From Bursaphelenchus xylophilus (lineage: Eukaryota; Nematoda; Chromadorea; Rhabditida; Aphelenchoididae), in assembly GCA_904066235.2 (NCBI GenBank), contig CAJFCV020000003.1, positions 11,098,001 through 11,162,000 of the forward strand: DNA of 64,000 nt. The letters run 5' to 3'. Position 1 is the first letter of the stretch, and each line of letters opens with the position of its first letter. Shown here one piece after another: positions 22,501-32,700 of this stretch. Below the pieces are notes generated by a model. It did not search any database, was not told the origin of the DNA, and saw only the letters and a program-made list of their open reading frames with translations. The position numbers were made by a program, and so were the translations under genes.

Positions 22501-24063
22501 CAAACATCGATTTTCTTCGAAAAAGTCTTTTGTCCCAGACTCAAACAATCGGCCGCTCAATTTTCCGTTCAATTAAAAAATTGAACTGAAAGACCAAGTT
22601 CGGGTGAACTTTAAAAGTGCCTCTGTTTCAAGCTCAAAGTTCAGCCTGATCTTGAACTTGGGTTCGTGTCGAGTTCAAAGGGATCAGTCTGTCGGGAAAA
22701 TAATGAGCACATTGTCGCTTAGAAATTAGCATCGCCGCTGGGAAATGAATTGTGCCGCGGTAAAACCAAATTGCTTTTCACTTCAGCGACACGATCGTTT
22801 TTGTTCATTATTTTCCCGACAGGCTGATACCAGCTTTGTAGAGGAGCCTGTACTTGACGAGTTCCCGAATTTCAATTAATAAAAAAATAATAAAAAAAAA
22901 CTTTGTGGAGCCCTGGTGAAACCACAACCGTGCCTTCAGAAAGCTAAATTTTTGATTTCCAAGGTCTTTCTTCAAAGAAAAATCCGGAACTTTCGGCTGC
23001 TTTTCATTACACCCCGCAGGCTTATTTATTACTAGTCGCGCCATAAAGTCCTGACACATTTGTCGCGGGTGTCGCGCGGCAAAATTGGAGCGAGCTCGCG
23101 CGAAAGTGCATGTCCCAAGCGCAAAAACGGGGAATTGCCGCGACGGGCGCGAAACGAAAGCAAAAATGCACTGTGCAAATTTCTCAGGACTTTGTGTCGG
23201 GACTAGTATCAGTCTGTCGGGAAAACAACGGCGGATCGTCGCAGAAAAATGTCTCACCTCGCCTCTATCGCGCACCAAATCTTCAGTTTCGGCAGCCATC
23301 GCAAAGCGATGACGGGCGATTCCGAGGCGCGACGATCCCCCGTTATTTTTCCGACAAACTGATAGGCGGGTTAATAAAACTGCCAGTCTTTTTGACTACA
23401 TTTTTAGGAAACCCTACACATAAGAGACAGCTCTGCAATTTGCATCAGTCTGTCGGGAAAATAATGATCACAATGTCGTTGCGCCATTCGCGTCACTGAA
23501 TTGAGAAGTTATTTGATTTTGTCGCGACACAATTAGTTTTCTCGACGGCGATGCGATTTTCGATGCAACAGAGTGCTAATTATTTTCCCGACAGATTGAT
23601 GATAGAAGTAGTCCGTTCGCAAAGTCACTAGAGCGATTTCTGAATGTCAGGGCTCGAGCAATAGCCCAAAAAAGCCCACTGCGCTGTGGAAACAGCAAGA
23701 AATTGCATAGTTAAAGTGAATTTTTGTTTTCTCACACTGCATATCGCAGAAATCACTCCAGCGCCTTTGCAAACGGACTTGTAGAAAATATTTATTATTA
23801 AATTTGCATATGAATTCACTCACCGACAATACCCGTTCTTTTCGCGTCTGCGGCGGATAGAACATCTCCTCTCCATCCGAAATGACCGAATTTTCCACCA
23901 GCCCATCGCTGTATTGTGTGGAAGAAGGTGTACTAAAACTCGGCGAGGACTCCTGGAAAAGTCAACAACATTAAAAAAGTTGCAAACAATCGCTGATCTT
24001 AACCTGAAACAAACTCCTTACCACCTGGAAATCTCCGTTCGCGGCGACCGTCTCTTTCCCCAT
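16541..24063 (-). CDS. Two-pore-domain potassium channel (TWK/K2P family)
   Basis: Eight exons: 24063-24022, 23952-23824, 19437-19330, 19262-18986, 18880-18717, 18111-17702, 17654-17342 and 16741-16541; every junction keeps frame, giving 547 residues. Start ATG 24063, stop TAA. Four membrane segments are visible: M1 about 64-84, M2 about 198-222 (ACIIFALIGIPLLLVTIADI), M3 about 309-329 and M4 about 365-384. The two pore loops carry TTIGYG (split by the exon 4/5 junction, residues about 182-187) and ATIGFGDYVP (about 349-358), the selectivity filters expected for a K+-selective dimeric leak channel in the plasma membrane. The M1-P1 loop is long with N-glycosylation sites; the M2-M3 loop is Ser-rich and acidic; the tail is about 160 residues. 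Intron 2 (4.4 kb) is a transposon nest. Which TWK paralogue it is cannot be told by eye. Confidence 0.93.
16900..17175. mobile_element. Family E element, shortened
   Basis: In intron 7 of the channel gene; left end CCCCAAGTGTGAAGCTCAGA and right end CATCAAAATCTGAGCGTCGC survive, the middle is missing. Confidence 0.65.
18383..18528. mobile_element. MITE family A (channel intron 5)
   Basis: Diverged copy (left CAATCTGTCAGG, right CCGACAACTGA) in reversed orientation relative to the copy at 341. Confidence 0.75.
19684..19869. mobile_element. MITE family C (channel intron 2)
   Basis: Contains AGTCGCTAGAGTGATTTT on the left and TTTACTCCGGCAACTTTCC on the right, plus the shared AAAAAGCCTATTGCACGG block. 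A degraded second copy lies just upstream around 19530. Confidence 0.65.
19920..20088. repeat. Inverted partial copy of the mariner right flank
   Basis: This stretch is the reverse complement, with divergence, of 21150-21290 (shared CTAGTCCTCTGATTTT-type and GGGACCTCGATTTT sequence). It lies just outside the left TIR of the element at 20091 and is probably the stump of a second, older copy. Confidence 0.6.
20091..21334 (-). mobile_element. Degenerate mariner/Tc1-like transposon
   Basis: TIRs CAGGGTGTACCAAAAAAATGG and its complement, with TA on both sides (20089-20090 and 21335-21336). It is 1244 bp long and encodes a decayed transposase on the minus strand. Inserted in intron 2 of the potassium-channel gene. 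Confidence 0.85.
20169..21092 (-). pseudogene. Decayed Tc1/mariner transposase
   Basis: Two separated open pieces remain. 21092-20874 looks like the N-terminal helix-turn-helix region (ETDISARSLGRIVKGEL). 20528-20169 has FQQDSAPAHKAK, which carries the second catalytic Asp of IS630/Tc1/mariner enzymes, and SPNLNPMDY, which carries the third acidic residue. They are in different frames with stops between, so no active enzyme is expected. Confidence 0.8.
21340..22344. mobile_element. 1.0-kb foldback element (CAGGGTGTTTCAAGAAAT family)
   Basis: Long inverted repeat: the left arm from 21340 to about 21720 pairs with about 21965-22344 (both ends CAGGGTGTTTCAAGAAAT or complement; shared GGCGGAGGGCCCATTTCTCG). 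TA on both sides; it sits only a few bases from the mariner at 20091-21334. The centre is GC-rich (CGGCGGAGGAGTCGGCGGA) and has no recognisable transposase. Confidence 0.85.
22684..22827. mobile_element. MITE family A (channel intron 2)
   Basis: Left end perfect; right end CCCGACAGGCTGA has one change. The interior runs in the opposite orientation to most copies. Confidence 0.8.
23029..23209. mobile_element. Family G-like inverted-repeat element
   Basis: TACTAGTCGCGCCATAAAGT and CCTGACAC on the left pair with AGGACTTTGTGTCGGGACTA on the right; one CACTGTGCA box lies inside. Its right end overlaps the start of the next family-A element. Confidence 0.55.
23209..23362. mobile_element. MITE family A2 (alternative interior)
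   Basis: Family-A ends (right end CCGACAAACTGA) with interior AACGGCGGATCGTCGCAGAA, unrelated to the standard type but still self-complementary. Confidence 0.75.
23445..23599. mobile_element. MITE family A (channel intron 2)
   Basis: Full-length; right end CCCGACAGATTGA. Confidence 0.85.
23609..23784. mobile_element. MITE family C (channel intron 2)
   Basis: Starts AGTCCGTTCGCAAAGTCACT and ends CCAGCGCCTTTGCAAACGGACT, one of the clearest TIR pairs of the family. It is only 40 bp from exon 2 of the channel. Confidence 0.75.
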
Positions 24064-24511
24064 CAAACAATAACAAAGAAGCTATAACAAAAAGTAACCC
24101 AAACAATCCTTTATCGAATATAATACTAGTATGATTGTCAAAAAAAAATCCTCTCGATTTTTCTTTTGTTTTTTGTGTTTTGGCCAAATGGCCAGAGGCG
24201 AGGATCGAAAAGCCGCCGGGAGGGCTTTTAATATTGGGATAATTGCCAAGAGATAATGGACTTATTCGTTATATAAACGAGATTTATTGTGGATCAAGGA
24301 GCTGGAGAGGAGGGGAAGTGGAACGTTGAGGTGGAAGTTTGATGACATTTGATGACATCGCAAATGAGAAATAGTCCAAAAACTAATGTTTTTTTCAATG
24401 GCAATCAAGAAATTTTGAGGCTTAAAATACGACTCACTGTTAGTCTCTGAAGAACAAATCGCAAGAGAAAAAATTATTCGCTATAGACAGGTTTTGCTAT
24501 ACGGAGATTTA

Positions 24512-24665
24512 TCAGTTTGTCGGGAAAATAATGAACACTCTGTCGAATCGAAAATCGTATCGCCGCCGAGAAAATAAATTGTGTCGCGGCAAAATCAAAT
24601 TGCTTTTCACTTGGGCGACTCAATCGGTGCAGCGACATTGTGATCATTATTTTCCCGACAAAATG
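24512..24665. mobile_element. MITE family A
   Basis: Left end CAGTTTGTCGGG, right end CCCGACAAAATGA; flanked by copies of the TTCGTTATAGAC repeat. Confidence 0.8.
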
Positions 24666-24994
24666 AAATTCTGGCCCAAAAATTGGCTCTCCGGACCTCG
24701 GAAATCGTTCGTTATAGACAGGTTTTGTTGTGCTGTGGGAGGCGGAACGAATGAGTTTCGAGGATTTCCCCACGAAAAACTATCGTCATTTATTCAAATT
24801 TAAACTTTTCTACATGGCGTTTCCCTATCAAAGGCCTCTTTTTCACTGAATAAATCACTTGACTCTTGAGCTCTCGGCTTGATGCGTTACTGGGTTGTCG
24901 GGTCTTCGACATGTAGAATTTTATTGGACAGAATTTGCAATGCTCTTAAGATGCCATAAAACAAAATTTTAGTCATTTTCACTGGCATTTTTGA

Positions 24995-25588
24995 CAAGGA
25001 AAGTACTTTTATGGGGGCTCCTACTTTTTGACGGGACATATTTCAAAAAATCAGAAAAAATGTGCTGATCAAGGGTATATAAATCTTAGCTGCCCATTTT
25101 AGGTTTTTAGGGGTGAAAATGCCCAAAAACTGGCTTAATTTCCCTACAAAAGGCGCAGGCATTCGAAACGATAAAAAGCGCAGTCGGTCTCTTCCTTCGG
25201 AAGAGAGCGGTGTGGCCGAGTGGCTAGTGCCGTAGTTTGGGAATCAAGAAGGGGGAACGCCGCACGGGTTCGATTTCCCTTTTGGGCCGAATCAACTTTT
25301 TTTGAAGTTGACGGTCGGAAAAATGAATTTTTGTGCCAATACTGATTTATTACGTCTTAGAAACTCAATAAACATCATTTTAAGCCAAAATAAAAATTGT
25401 AAACCTGTGAAAAATTAAGCGAAAAGGGGTTCATACAGGACTTTAAGTCAACTTCCGATTGAGTTTTCATCCCTAAAAACCTAAAATGGGAAGCTAGGAC
25501 TTATATATTCTTGATCAGCACATTTTTTCTGATTTTTTGAGATATGTCCCGTCAAAAAGTAGGAGCCCCCATAAGAGTACTTTCCTTG
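24995..25588. mobile_element. Inverted-repeat element with tRNA-like core
   Basis: Arms of about 130 bp: CAAGGAAAGTACTTTTATGG at the left pairs with the end AGAGTACTTTCCTTG, and the pairing continues through ATGTGCTGATCAAG and CCATTTTAGGTTTTTAGG. The 320-bp centre contains a tRNA-like sequence. Confidence 0.75.
25206..25288 (+). pseudogene. tRNA-like sequence with long variable arm
   Basis: A perfect A box (TGGCCGAGTGG at 25213) and a near-perfect B box (GGTTCGATTTC at 25267, one off consensus) are 43 bp apart, with a T run at 25297. The spacing fits a class II tRNA (Leu/Ser type) with a long variable arm, GGGGGAACGCC. Acceptor and anticodon stems pair poorly (acceptor core CGGT/GCCG only), and the putative anticodon loop is TTTGGGA, so I call it a tRNA-derived pseudogene and assign no amino acid. 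Confidence 0.55.
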
Positions 25589-27232
25589 TGAGACAAAATT
25601 TGTATATTTTTAAATCCTATTATACCCTTCTTTGGTTACAAAATTCCTTTTTCAATATCTTATAAACACTTCTGAAGCCTTACATCTTAATAAATGTACT
25701 CAACAAATACCCAGCTCTCCTATGCTGTGTATGACACACATTCTCTTGTTGCCACTTCTCTGTAACTTGAGTATTTATTTATTCGGTTCTGTCAGAACAA
25801 TCGGTTATCATGTCTGCGATGATTGATCGGCGCCGACGGAAAGGCTAATTCCAATTCATCGTATTCGGCTCAAGTTGTCATGTGCAGGAATTTGGAAAAA
25901 ATAACGCAACTTAAATGACCAAAGAACAATGAAAATTTACATTTAGGGAGATGTAAGGCAATTTTAAGGTAAAAATTCAGTTAAAACTCTTTATAGCGAA
26001 TCATTGTCGCTTTCAAAAAAGATGATATAGAGACCATGTTGTTGACTGTGTAGACTGATCCTTTTTGCCTCAAAAATGACTTTTCACACCTCTGTAAACC
26101 TTTGTTATATAGAGATTTTGTTATATTTTTAGCGTATGTTCCGCTGTAGCCAAACAAAAAGTAAAAACAGCTGTTATGTGCGGAAGTTCCATAAATTTCG
26201 TACTTTCGGTGCAAGTAATCGTTGGTTTGAGCTATGGGTAAACAAAACGAGCTCTTGATCAGGTATTTTTAGCCCACCTAAGCGGGATTTTAGATCACCT
26301 ACGAAAATGATGACATAAAATTTCGAAAAGTCGAGAAAATTAATGAAAATTTTAATTGAGAGAAGGGTAAATCGATCGAATTTTTAAGAACATAGGGTTC
26401 GCTGGACTTTATAACGTATAGTCCTGTATATATCATCTAGTATTATGAGGCTATTTACCGTATTATCGACCGAATTTTGGTATTTTTTGAAGAAAAATGG
26501 GCATTTTAGAGATTTTTTTACTTTTTTTGAGATTTTCTCATTTTTCCATATAATTTTTCGATTAATAATTGCCAGATATTCCATTCCACCACCTCACAAA
26601 CATCTCCCATTTCTTTTACGAGCTGTTGGATCGTCCTGCACCCGAGACAAACCACGTTTTTATCGCCTTCTCCGCGTCTCCCTCGCTGCATTTTATGGCA
26701 TAGCGACGAAAAAGCATACGAAAAGCCAAAGAATTCTCGGGCACTCTCCGCCATGTCAGCGCTATTTCCCTTCTTGTTTATTTTACGCGGCGGAAGGAAG
26801 CCAAGAAAAGAGCGAGGCTTTTTTCTCTTTTTTCGGATTATATGTTGTGAGCTGCGCTGACCACGAGTCTTAACGGGGTTTATGCGATGCGCTGAATTGA
26901 TTTTAAAGGTGTTAGAAGGGTGGGAATCAAGATTTTTAGAGGATTTATCGAATTTTTGGGGAATTCCGAAGAGATTTCGATTTTTTCTCATGTTTTTGCC
27001 ATTTTTTAGGCCAAATATGGCCTTATATAGTTAAACTTAGTATTTTTTTAAACTTTACATTTATCACATCTGCTGTAGAGATAAATTTATCGACCAAAAC
27101 CCCGACTTTTAGACCGGAAAAATATGAAAAAATCATCTTTTTCCCTAAAAACCCTCTTTTTTTCATATAAACTTTTTTTCAGGTTGTAAACTACTTAATC
27201 CATAATATTCCAAAGTAATACCCTCTCCGAAA

Positions 27233-28904
27233 ATGTTCTCATCCCAGGCCACATTCGAATTGCCCCAAACTTTCGCCGAAAAATTCAAGGATCTCGACTT
27301 TCTCAACCATATCTCCAAGCCCATCGTAACTGTTGATGACCATCACAAGGAGTGCTCGCTGATCCTTAGAGGCGCCGAGGACGTCACATACGATGTGAGA
27401 AGTTCGGTGGAGGCTGCAGCAGCTACGGTTTATCAAATTATTGAGGCTTTGCATCTAAGATACGATGTCTGCTTTCAGGCCTATCGGCTGGGAGAGCATC
27501 AGTATGGCAGGTAAGAATTTGATAGTTTTTTGGATAATTTGGCAAGGTATCAGTCTGTCGGGAAAATAATGAGCACTTTGTTGAATAGAAAATGGCATTG
27601 CTGCCGAGAAAATAAATTGTGTCGCGGCAAAATCAAGTTGCTTTTCACTTCAGCGACGCGATTGGGTAGCGACATTGTGCTTATTATTTTCCCGACAGAC
27701 AGATAGCTCAACCTTGACTTTGTTGTGCCTGCTATCATAAACAAATCCCTCGTAATGTGAGCTTTTAATAATGCTTCGCATCCACGAAGCTCTCGGTCAC
27801 GATAAAATGAAAAAAATGTCTATGCACTTTATGAAAATACCAGTATCAGTCTGTCGGGAAAACAATGAGCACTCTGTCGCGTAGAAAATGACATTGCCGG
27901 CGAGAAAATGAACTATGTCGCGGCAAAATCAAGTTTTTTTTCACTTCAGCGACATGATTGGCTCAGCATATTGTGCTCATTATTTTCCCGACAGACTGAT
28001 ACGCCAGTTTAGTTGGTCGTCTTTGTAGATAAAAAATGCATAAAGTGAAGAGGAATAGGTCAACGAAAAAGTGACGCGACAAATGCAAAAAGCTTTAATT
28101 CCCGCTTTTCAGTCTCAGCCATTGTATTCCACGACCTTCTTGTTCGAGACAGTGAGGAAAACGCGGAGAGCGGTCAGAGAGAAAAAACTTTTTGGCCATG
28201 TTTTTATCAGTCTCGTGCCGAAAAAAAACGATTTTTTGTGGAAAGATTACCGGTGGAAATGGTCATCAAACTTTTCATTCCAAAATTCGCAAAAAACCGT
28301 CATTTTTTGCCAATTTTTTTGATCTTAAAATCTCGGTCGTTTCTGCAAAAGGCAAGCTAGAATTTTCGCATGTCTCTTAGAAACAGTTATTCTGAATTTG
28401 TCCCAAGTTTCATGAAAATCAGAGCGTTGCATGTGGGGTCTCCCCCTGTTAATTTTAAAGCAACTACAGTCATTTTTCAATTCAATTTTTTTCAGAAATC
28501 GCCTGATTTTGATTCGTTTTGCCACGCCATTCCAAAAATCCATCTTCTTCCGCGCTTTCATGACACAACGACACTTTCTGCACAGTCGCTTCTCCCTCTA
28601 CACCGTGCAAACTCCCGAAGAGCGAGCCAACATCGCCAAGGCCAAGGAGTTGGTGGGGATTCTGAGGAAACTCGGGATCCCCGCCGTGTTTTACGCTCAA
28701 AAAATCTGTCGGAATGATGTCGCCGGAAAACCCGAACCCGTCCCCATCACCACTATCAAGCGGGTTTTGTCCCAAAGTTATGGAATTCTGTATGATGAGA
28801 AGTTGGAAGTTCAGGTGTCCCCGAAAAGCGACGGCTCCAGCTCGTTGGATTCGATTGTGCATCTGAAATTGGACGAGCCGGAGAGCCTCAGCGACTCGGA
28901 ATGA
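27233..28904 (+). CDS. Conserved-looking protein of unknown function, 228 aa
   Basis: Two exons, 27233-27510 and 28496-28904, phase 2 at the junction (AG then A gives Arg). The start codon follows CTCTCCGAAA; TTTTTTTCAG at 27172-27181 is a plausible trans-splice acceptor 50 bp upstream. Exon 1 encodes a Glu/Val-rich helical N-terminus (AEKFKDLDFLNHISKPIVTV). The middle, NRLILIRFATPFQKSIFFRA followed by SRFSLYTVQTPEERANIAKA, has the look of an alpha-beta, nucleic-acid-handling module seen in uncharacterised nematode proteins, but this is only an impression. The tail is acidic and Ser-rich (ESLSDSE). AATAAA lies at 28991. The 985-bp intron contains two family-A MITEs and a family-E element. Confidence 0.8.
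27550..27703. mobile_element. MITE family A (intron of 27233 gene)
   Basis: Right end reads CCCGACAGACAGAT; interior in reversed orientation. Confidence 0.8.
27846..27999. mobile_element. MITE family A (intron of 27233 gene)
   Basis: Both ends perfect. A 40-bp family-D end (TCTATGCACTTTATGAAAAT) lies just left of it. Confidence 0.85.
28070..28452. mobile_element. Family E element (intron of 27233 gene)
   Basis: Left end eroded; right end AAAATCAGAGCGTTGCATGT then CCCCCTGTTAA. It ends 43 bp before exon 2. Confidence 0.7.
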
Positions 28905-29168
28905 GTGTAAATAATCGCTGGAATATATGTTGATTACACTGACAATTTTCTTTTGGATAACTATAATTTTCCATGTAAATAGAAAAAGTAAATAAAAATG
29001 TGACAATTGGAGTAAAGATCTTTAATCGATGTTAATTTATCGATTAAAGGTACAGTAATCGGCATAGATACGTAAAACTGATGACTTCTTCGATAGTTTT
29101 TTGGGCGAAAATGGTGCCTAAATGCCTTGTGGATACAGTAATATCCAAAAATTTTTGAAAGTATTTTA

Positions 29169-29318
29169 TCAGTCTGTCGGAAAAACAATGAGCACAATGT
29201 CGATGCTTCAGTCGCTAAAGAGAAAAGAACTTCGATCTTGCTTCGATACAATTCACTTTCACCGCGGCGATACGATTTTCAATCCGATAGGGCGCTCATT
29301 ATTTTCCCGACATGCTGA
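29169..29318. mobile_element. MITE family A, diverged interior
   Basis: Ends CAGTCTGTCGGAAAAACAAT and CCCGACATGCTGA; interior GATGCTTCAGTCGCTAAAGA is more diverged than in most copies. Confidence 0.75.
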
Positions 29319-29324
29319 ATACTA

Positions 29325-29642
29325 GTCGTTACAAAAAGTGCGCAGACTTTTCGCCTCAAATTCTTCGGATTGTGCGTTCGACCTTTTGCACTGTGCAATC
29401 CGCGAGGTATGTTTTTTTCAACCACCTCGCTGGTATTTAAAGGTTTTTTAGTAAGCATACGAAATGTCAGCACTTTTTTTTCTCTTTTCGCACAGTTCAG
29501 CCTGGAAATTGTCGTTTGATCTGTTCGAATTCTTCATCAAAACGGTGGCGACGCACATGGAAGAAGCTTGCATTGCAGCGAAAAAGGGTTTTTGTGCACG
29601 GTGCGGGACGCGACAAATGTCCATACACTTTATGAAAATACT
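29325..29642. mobile_element. MITE family D, enlarged
   Basis: Left AAAAAGTGCGCAGACTTTTC and right ATGTCCATACACTTTATGAA; 318 bp, longer than other copies of the family. Confidence 0.6.
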
Positions 29643-29743
29643 AAAAAAATTTAACAAGTAAGACATTTTGATATTCTAAAACAGCAATGTCCCTTTATGT
29701 AAGTTATTATATTTCTTTTATTTACATGAAGTTATCCTCTTCC

Positions 29744-32700
29744 CTAGCAGGGCAAAACCTTCCAACGCTTGTTGGATTTCATGGAATCAGTGCTGTTCGA
29801 ACTGGAGCAAGTTGTAAATTCCCTCGGCCTGATTAGAAACTTCCCATTCGTCCAAGGTTCTCTCAGTTCGCCAAGAATAAATTCAGGACGAAACCGACGC
29901 TCTCGGATTCCGTCAAGGACTAGAAGATCGTAGGATGAAGGGGACATGATGTAGTTGTCCTAAAAATAATCGTTTCTTCTTTTTTTCACTTTTGAAATGT
30001 TGTACAGTGAGGGACCTGCTCCATTGGCCAAAAACGTACCATTTTGTATCCGGGAAGCATCAAAAATGTGGCAAAATGCTTCCCTCTCCAACTAAAAAAA
30101 ACTCCGTTTTGAAGTTTTTTTCGTTTCTTTCTCTCACAAAAAGAGCGGGCGCGCTTTTGAAGTCGGAGTTTTTCACTTGGAGAGGGAGGTATTTTGCTGC
30201 ATTTTTGATACCTCCCGGATACAAAATGGTACGTTTTTGGCCAATGGATCAGGTCCGCCTCTGTAGAAACATTGTGGACAAGAATTTCCATATTAGGCAG
30301 TCAAGATATTCAACAATTTTTGGAGGCTAGAGAGACCACCAAATTCGGAGAGCGGGCAGAGAAAAAAATTTTCTTTTTGTGTATTTCACTCTGTCGGGAA
30401 AATAATGAGCATAATTTCGCTGCACCGATCGCGGATGAGGGAAAGATCTGAGGTCTGGATGGCTAGGAAATTGGAATTTTTGGAGTCTAACGCCTTCGAA
30501 AATCATTTTATCAGTCTGTCGGGAAAATAATGAGCACTCGCTGAAGTGAAAAAACAATTTCATTTTGTCGCGACACAATTAATTTTGTCGGCGTCAAAAC
30601 AATTTTGGATGCAACAGAGTGCTCATTATTTTCCCGACAGACTGATAATAAATTTGTTTTTTATTCCAACTTACTCTAAAAACATTTTTGATGACCAAAC
30701 CAACCACTTCCTCCACAGTCGTATTTTCGTTGATCTCCAAAATGGCATAAGGTTCTAACCCAAGGTTTGAGAGGTTTTTGTCATCAACTTTCACTTTTAT
30801 TGTTTTCCCATCTTGGCCAAACCGGACATTCGATAAAGTCAGAGCTTTTGCGGAGTCCTAAAAAAATGATGACTTTAATCGAATTGCCAAAAAAGGACTC
30901 ACAAAATGCCTGAAAATCTGATCCAAGTGCACTCCAAAGTTGTTGCTCTTGTCCCTCGACTGTTTTATGGCCTGATTCGACCAGCAAATCAGTTGCCAGA
31001 TGTTGGAAAACTCCGAATTTAGAGACTGATGCTCCGCCAAAACCTTGGCCTTATTTAGGTCCGTCTTTTTGTCGGCAGACCCGCAAAGAGGAAGGATCTA
31101 AAGGATGATTAAAATTTATTTGAATATCTTCTACCTGTTCCAACAAATCATTGTAGGTTTTGATCTTTGTGAAGCCTTTTACGAGACTCGGGAAGGTACT
31201 GCGGATATATTCAATATGGAAGGAGATAATGGGCATCATGAAGCGTTTGCCAAGCTGTCGCTTGAAGTCTTGGCCGTTGAGATCGGGGGCGAATAAACAG
31301 AGATTCTCGGGGGCTGGGACGATCTGGAAATTCGGAAAATCATCAATTTTTGATTGTAAATTTCAACAGTAAGGCTTTTTAATTTACGAAGGAATTGTTT
31401 GATGTGCGACGCTCAGATTTTCTTTAAGTTTTGCACACATGTCACGTATAGGCGACATATCGATTCCTGAAAATTTTAGCTTGCGCTTTGCAGGGGCAGC
31501 TGAGATATTCAAGGATCCTTGCCGCCGAGAGAGTACGCAAAGCACGGAGAGCGGTCAGAAAAATCTTTTGGCCAGATCTTGGCCAGTTTCGCTTGGAAAA
31601 GTATAATTTTTTGTGAAAATATTACCCTCGTCGGTAGAAATAGCCATGCAACTTTTTAAGAGGAAAATCGTAAAAAATTAGCATATTTTTACTTTTTTAC
31701 TTAGCCATTTTCGCCTGAAAAATATTGCCTTTTGGCACAGAGAAGACGATAGATGAAACATTTCATGCCAAAATTCACAAAAAACTGTCAATTTTTTGAT
31801 GACTTTCGATATAAAAATCTCGGTCGTTTCTGCAAAGCGCAAGCCAGGAGTTTCGCATATGTTTTTAAAAAATTATTCTTACAGGGGAAGTACTCCAAGT
31901 CACCTTTTTATGGCGGGGGTTTTTAATGGCAAATATTAATATTCGATCCGTTTGAGGAAGTTATTAGAAGTGAAATTTTCTTATTTACAACGGAAGTACC
32001 CCAAGTGCGACGCCCAGATTTTCTTTAAATTTTGCACACACGTCGGGTATGGACTAAGTATCAATTTCTGAAAGTTTTAGCTGGCGCTTTGCGGGCGCCG
32101 CCGAGATATCGAACGATTTTTGCCGGAGAGAGCACGCTAAACTTGGAGAGCAGTCAGAGAGAAAAGCGCTTTTTGGCCATAACTTTGGTAATTTCGTGCG
32201 GAAAAACTTGATTTTTTATAGAAACATTATCCTTTACGGTTGAAATAGGCATGAAACTTTTCATGCCGAAATTCGGCAAAAAGTTCTAAATTTTCGCCGA
32301 CTTTCGATCTAAAAATCTCGGTTGTTTCTGCAAAGCGCGACATAGGATTCTCGCATATATCTTAGAAAAAATTATTCTAAATGTGTGCCAAGTTTCATAA
32401 AAATCTGAGCGTCGCACTTGGAGTACTTCCCCTGTTAGTTTGAGCTAAGTTTCATCAAAATCCGAGAGTCGCACTTGGACCACTTTACATGATAATATTG
32501 TATATGGAAACCTGACTGTTTAGAAGAACTTACAATCAACATTGTCACATTGTTATGCTCAAATACGTACTCGTCCCACAATCGATACGAAGCGGGGTCG
32601 AATTCTAATCCAATCCCTCGAAAAAGGGCGTTGACTGACTCGTTGAATCTTTCATAGAACTGAATCTCATCAACGGTGGGAATGCGACCAATTTCCGGCT

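Larger units (their letters stand above)
24064..27232. other. Divergent intergenic region (channel and 27233 genes)
   Basis: Probable promoters of both flanking genes. It contains a family-A MITE, a tRNA-like foldback element (24995-25588) and diverged copies of the TTCGTTATAG repeat (near 24690 and 26000). ORFs of 140-157 codons overlap on both strands at 26445-26991, but neither shows a domain or sensible exon ends. Confidence 0.6.
28905..29743. other. Convergent intergenic spacer with two MITEs
   Basis: Separates the 3' ends of the 27233 gene and the ANKFN1-like gene. Contains AATAAA at 28991, a family-A element and a family-D element; otherwise nothing recognised. Confidence 0.6.

Noticed and set aside
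26445..26991. ORFs of 142 and 157 codons on opposite strands
   Set aside because: They overlap each other, start in AT-rich sequence with phenylalanine runs, and have no splice or domain support.
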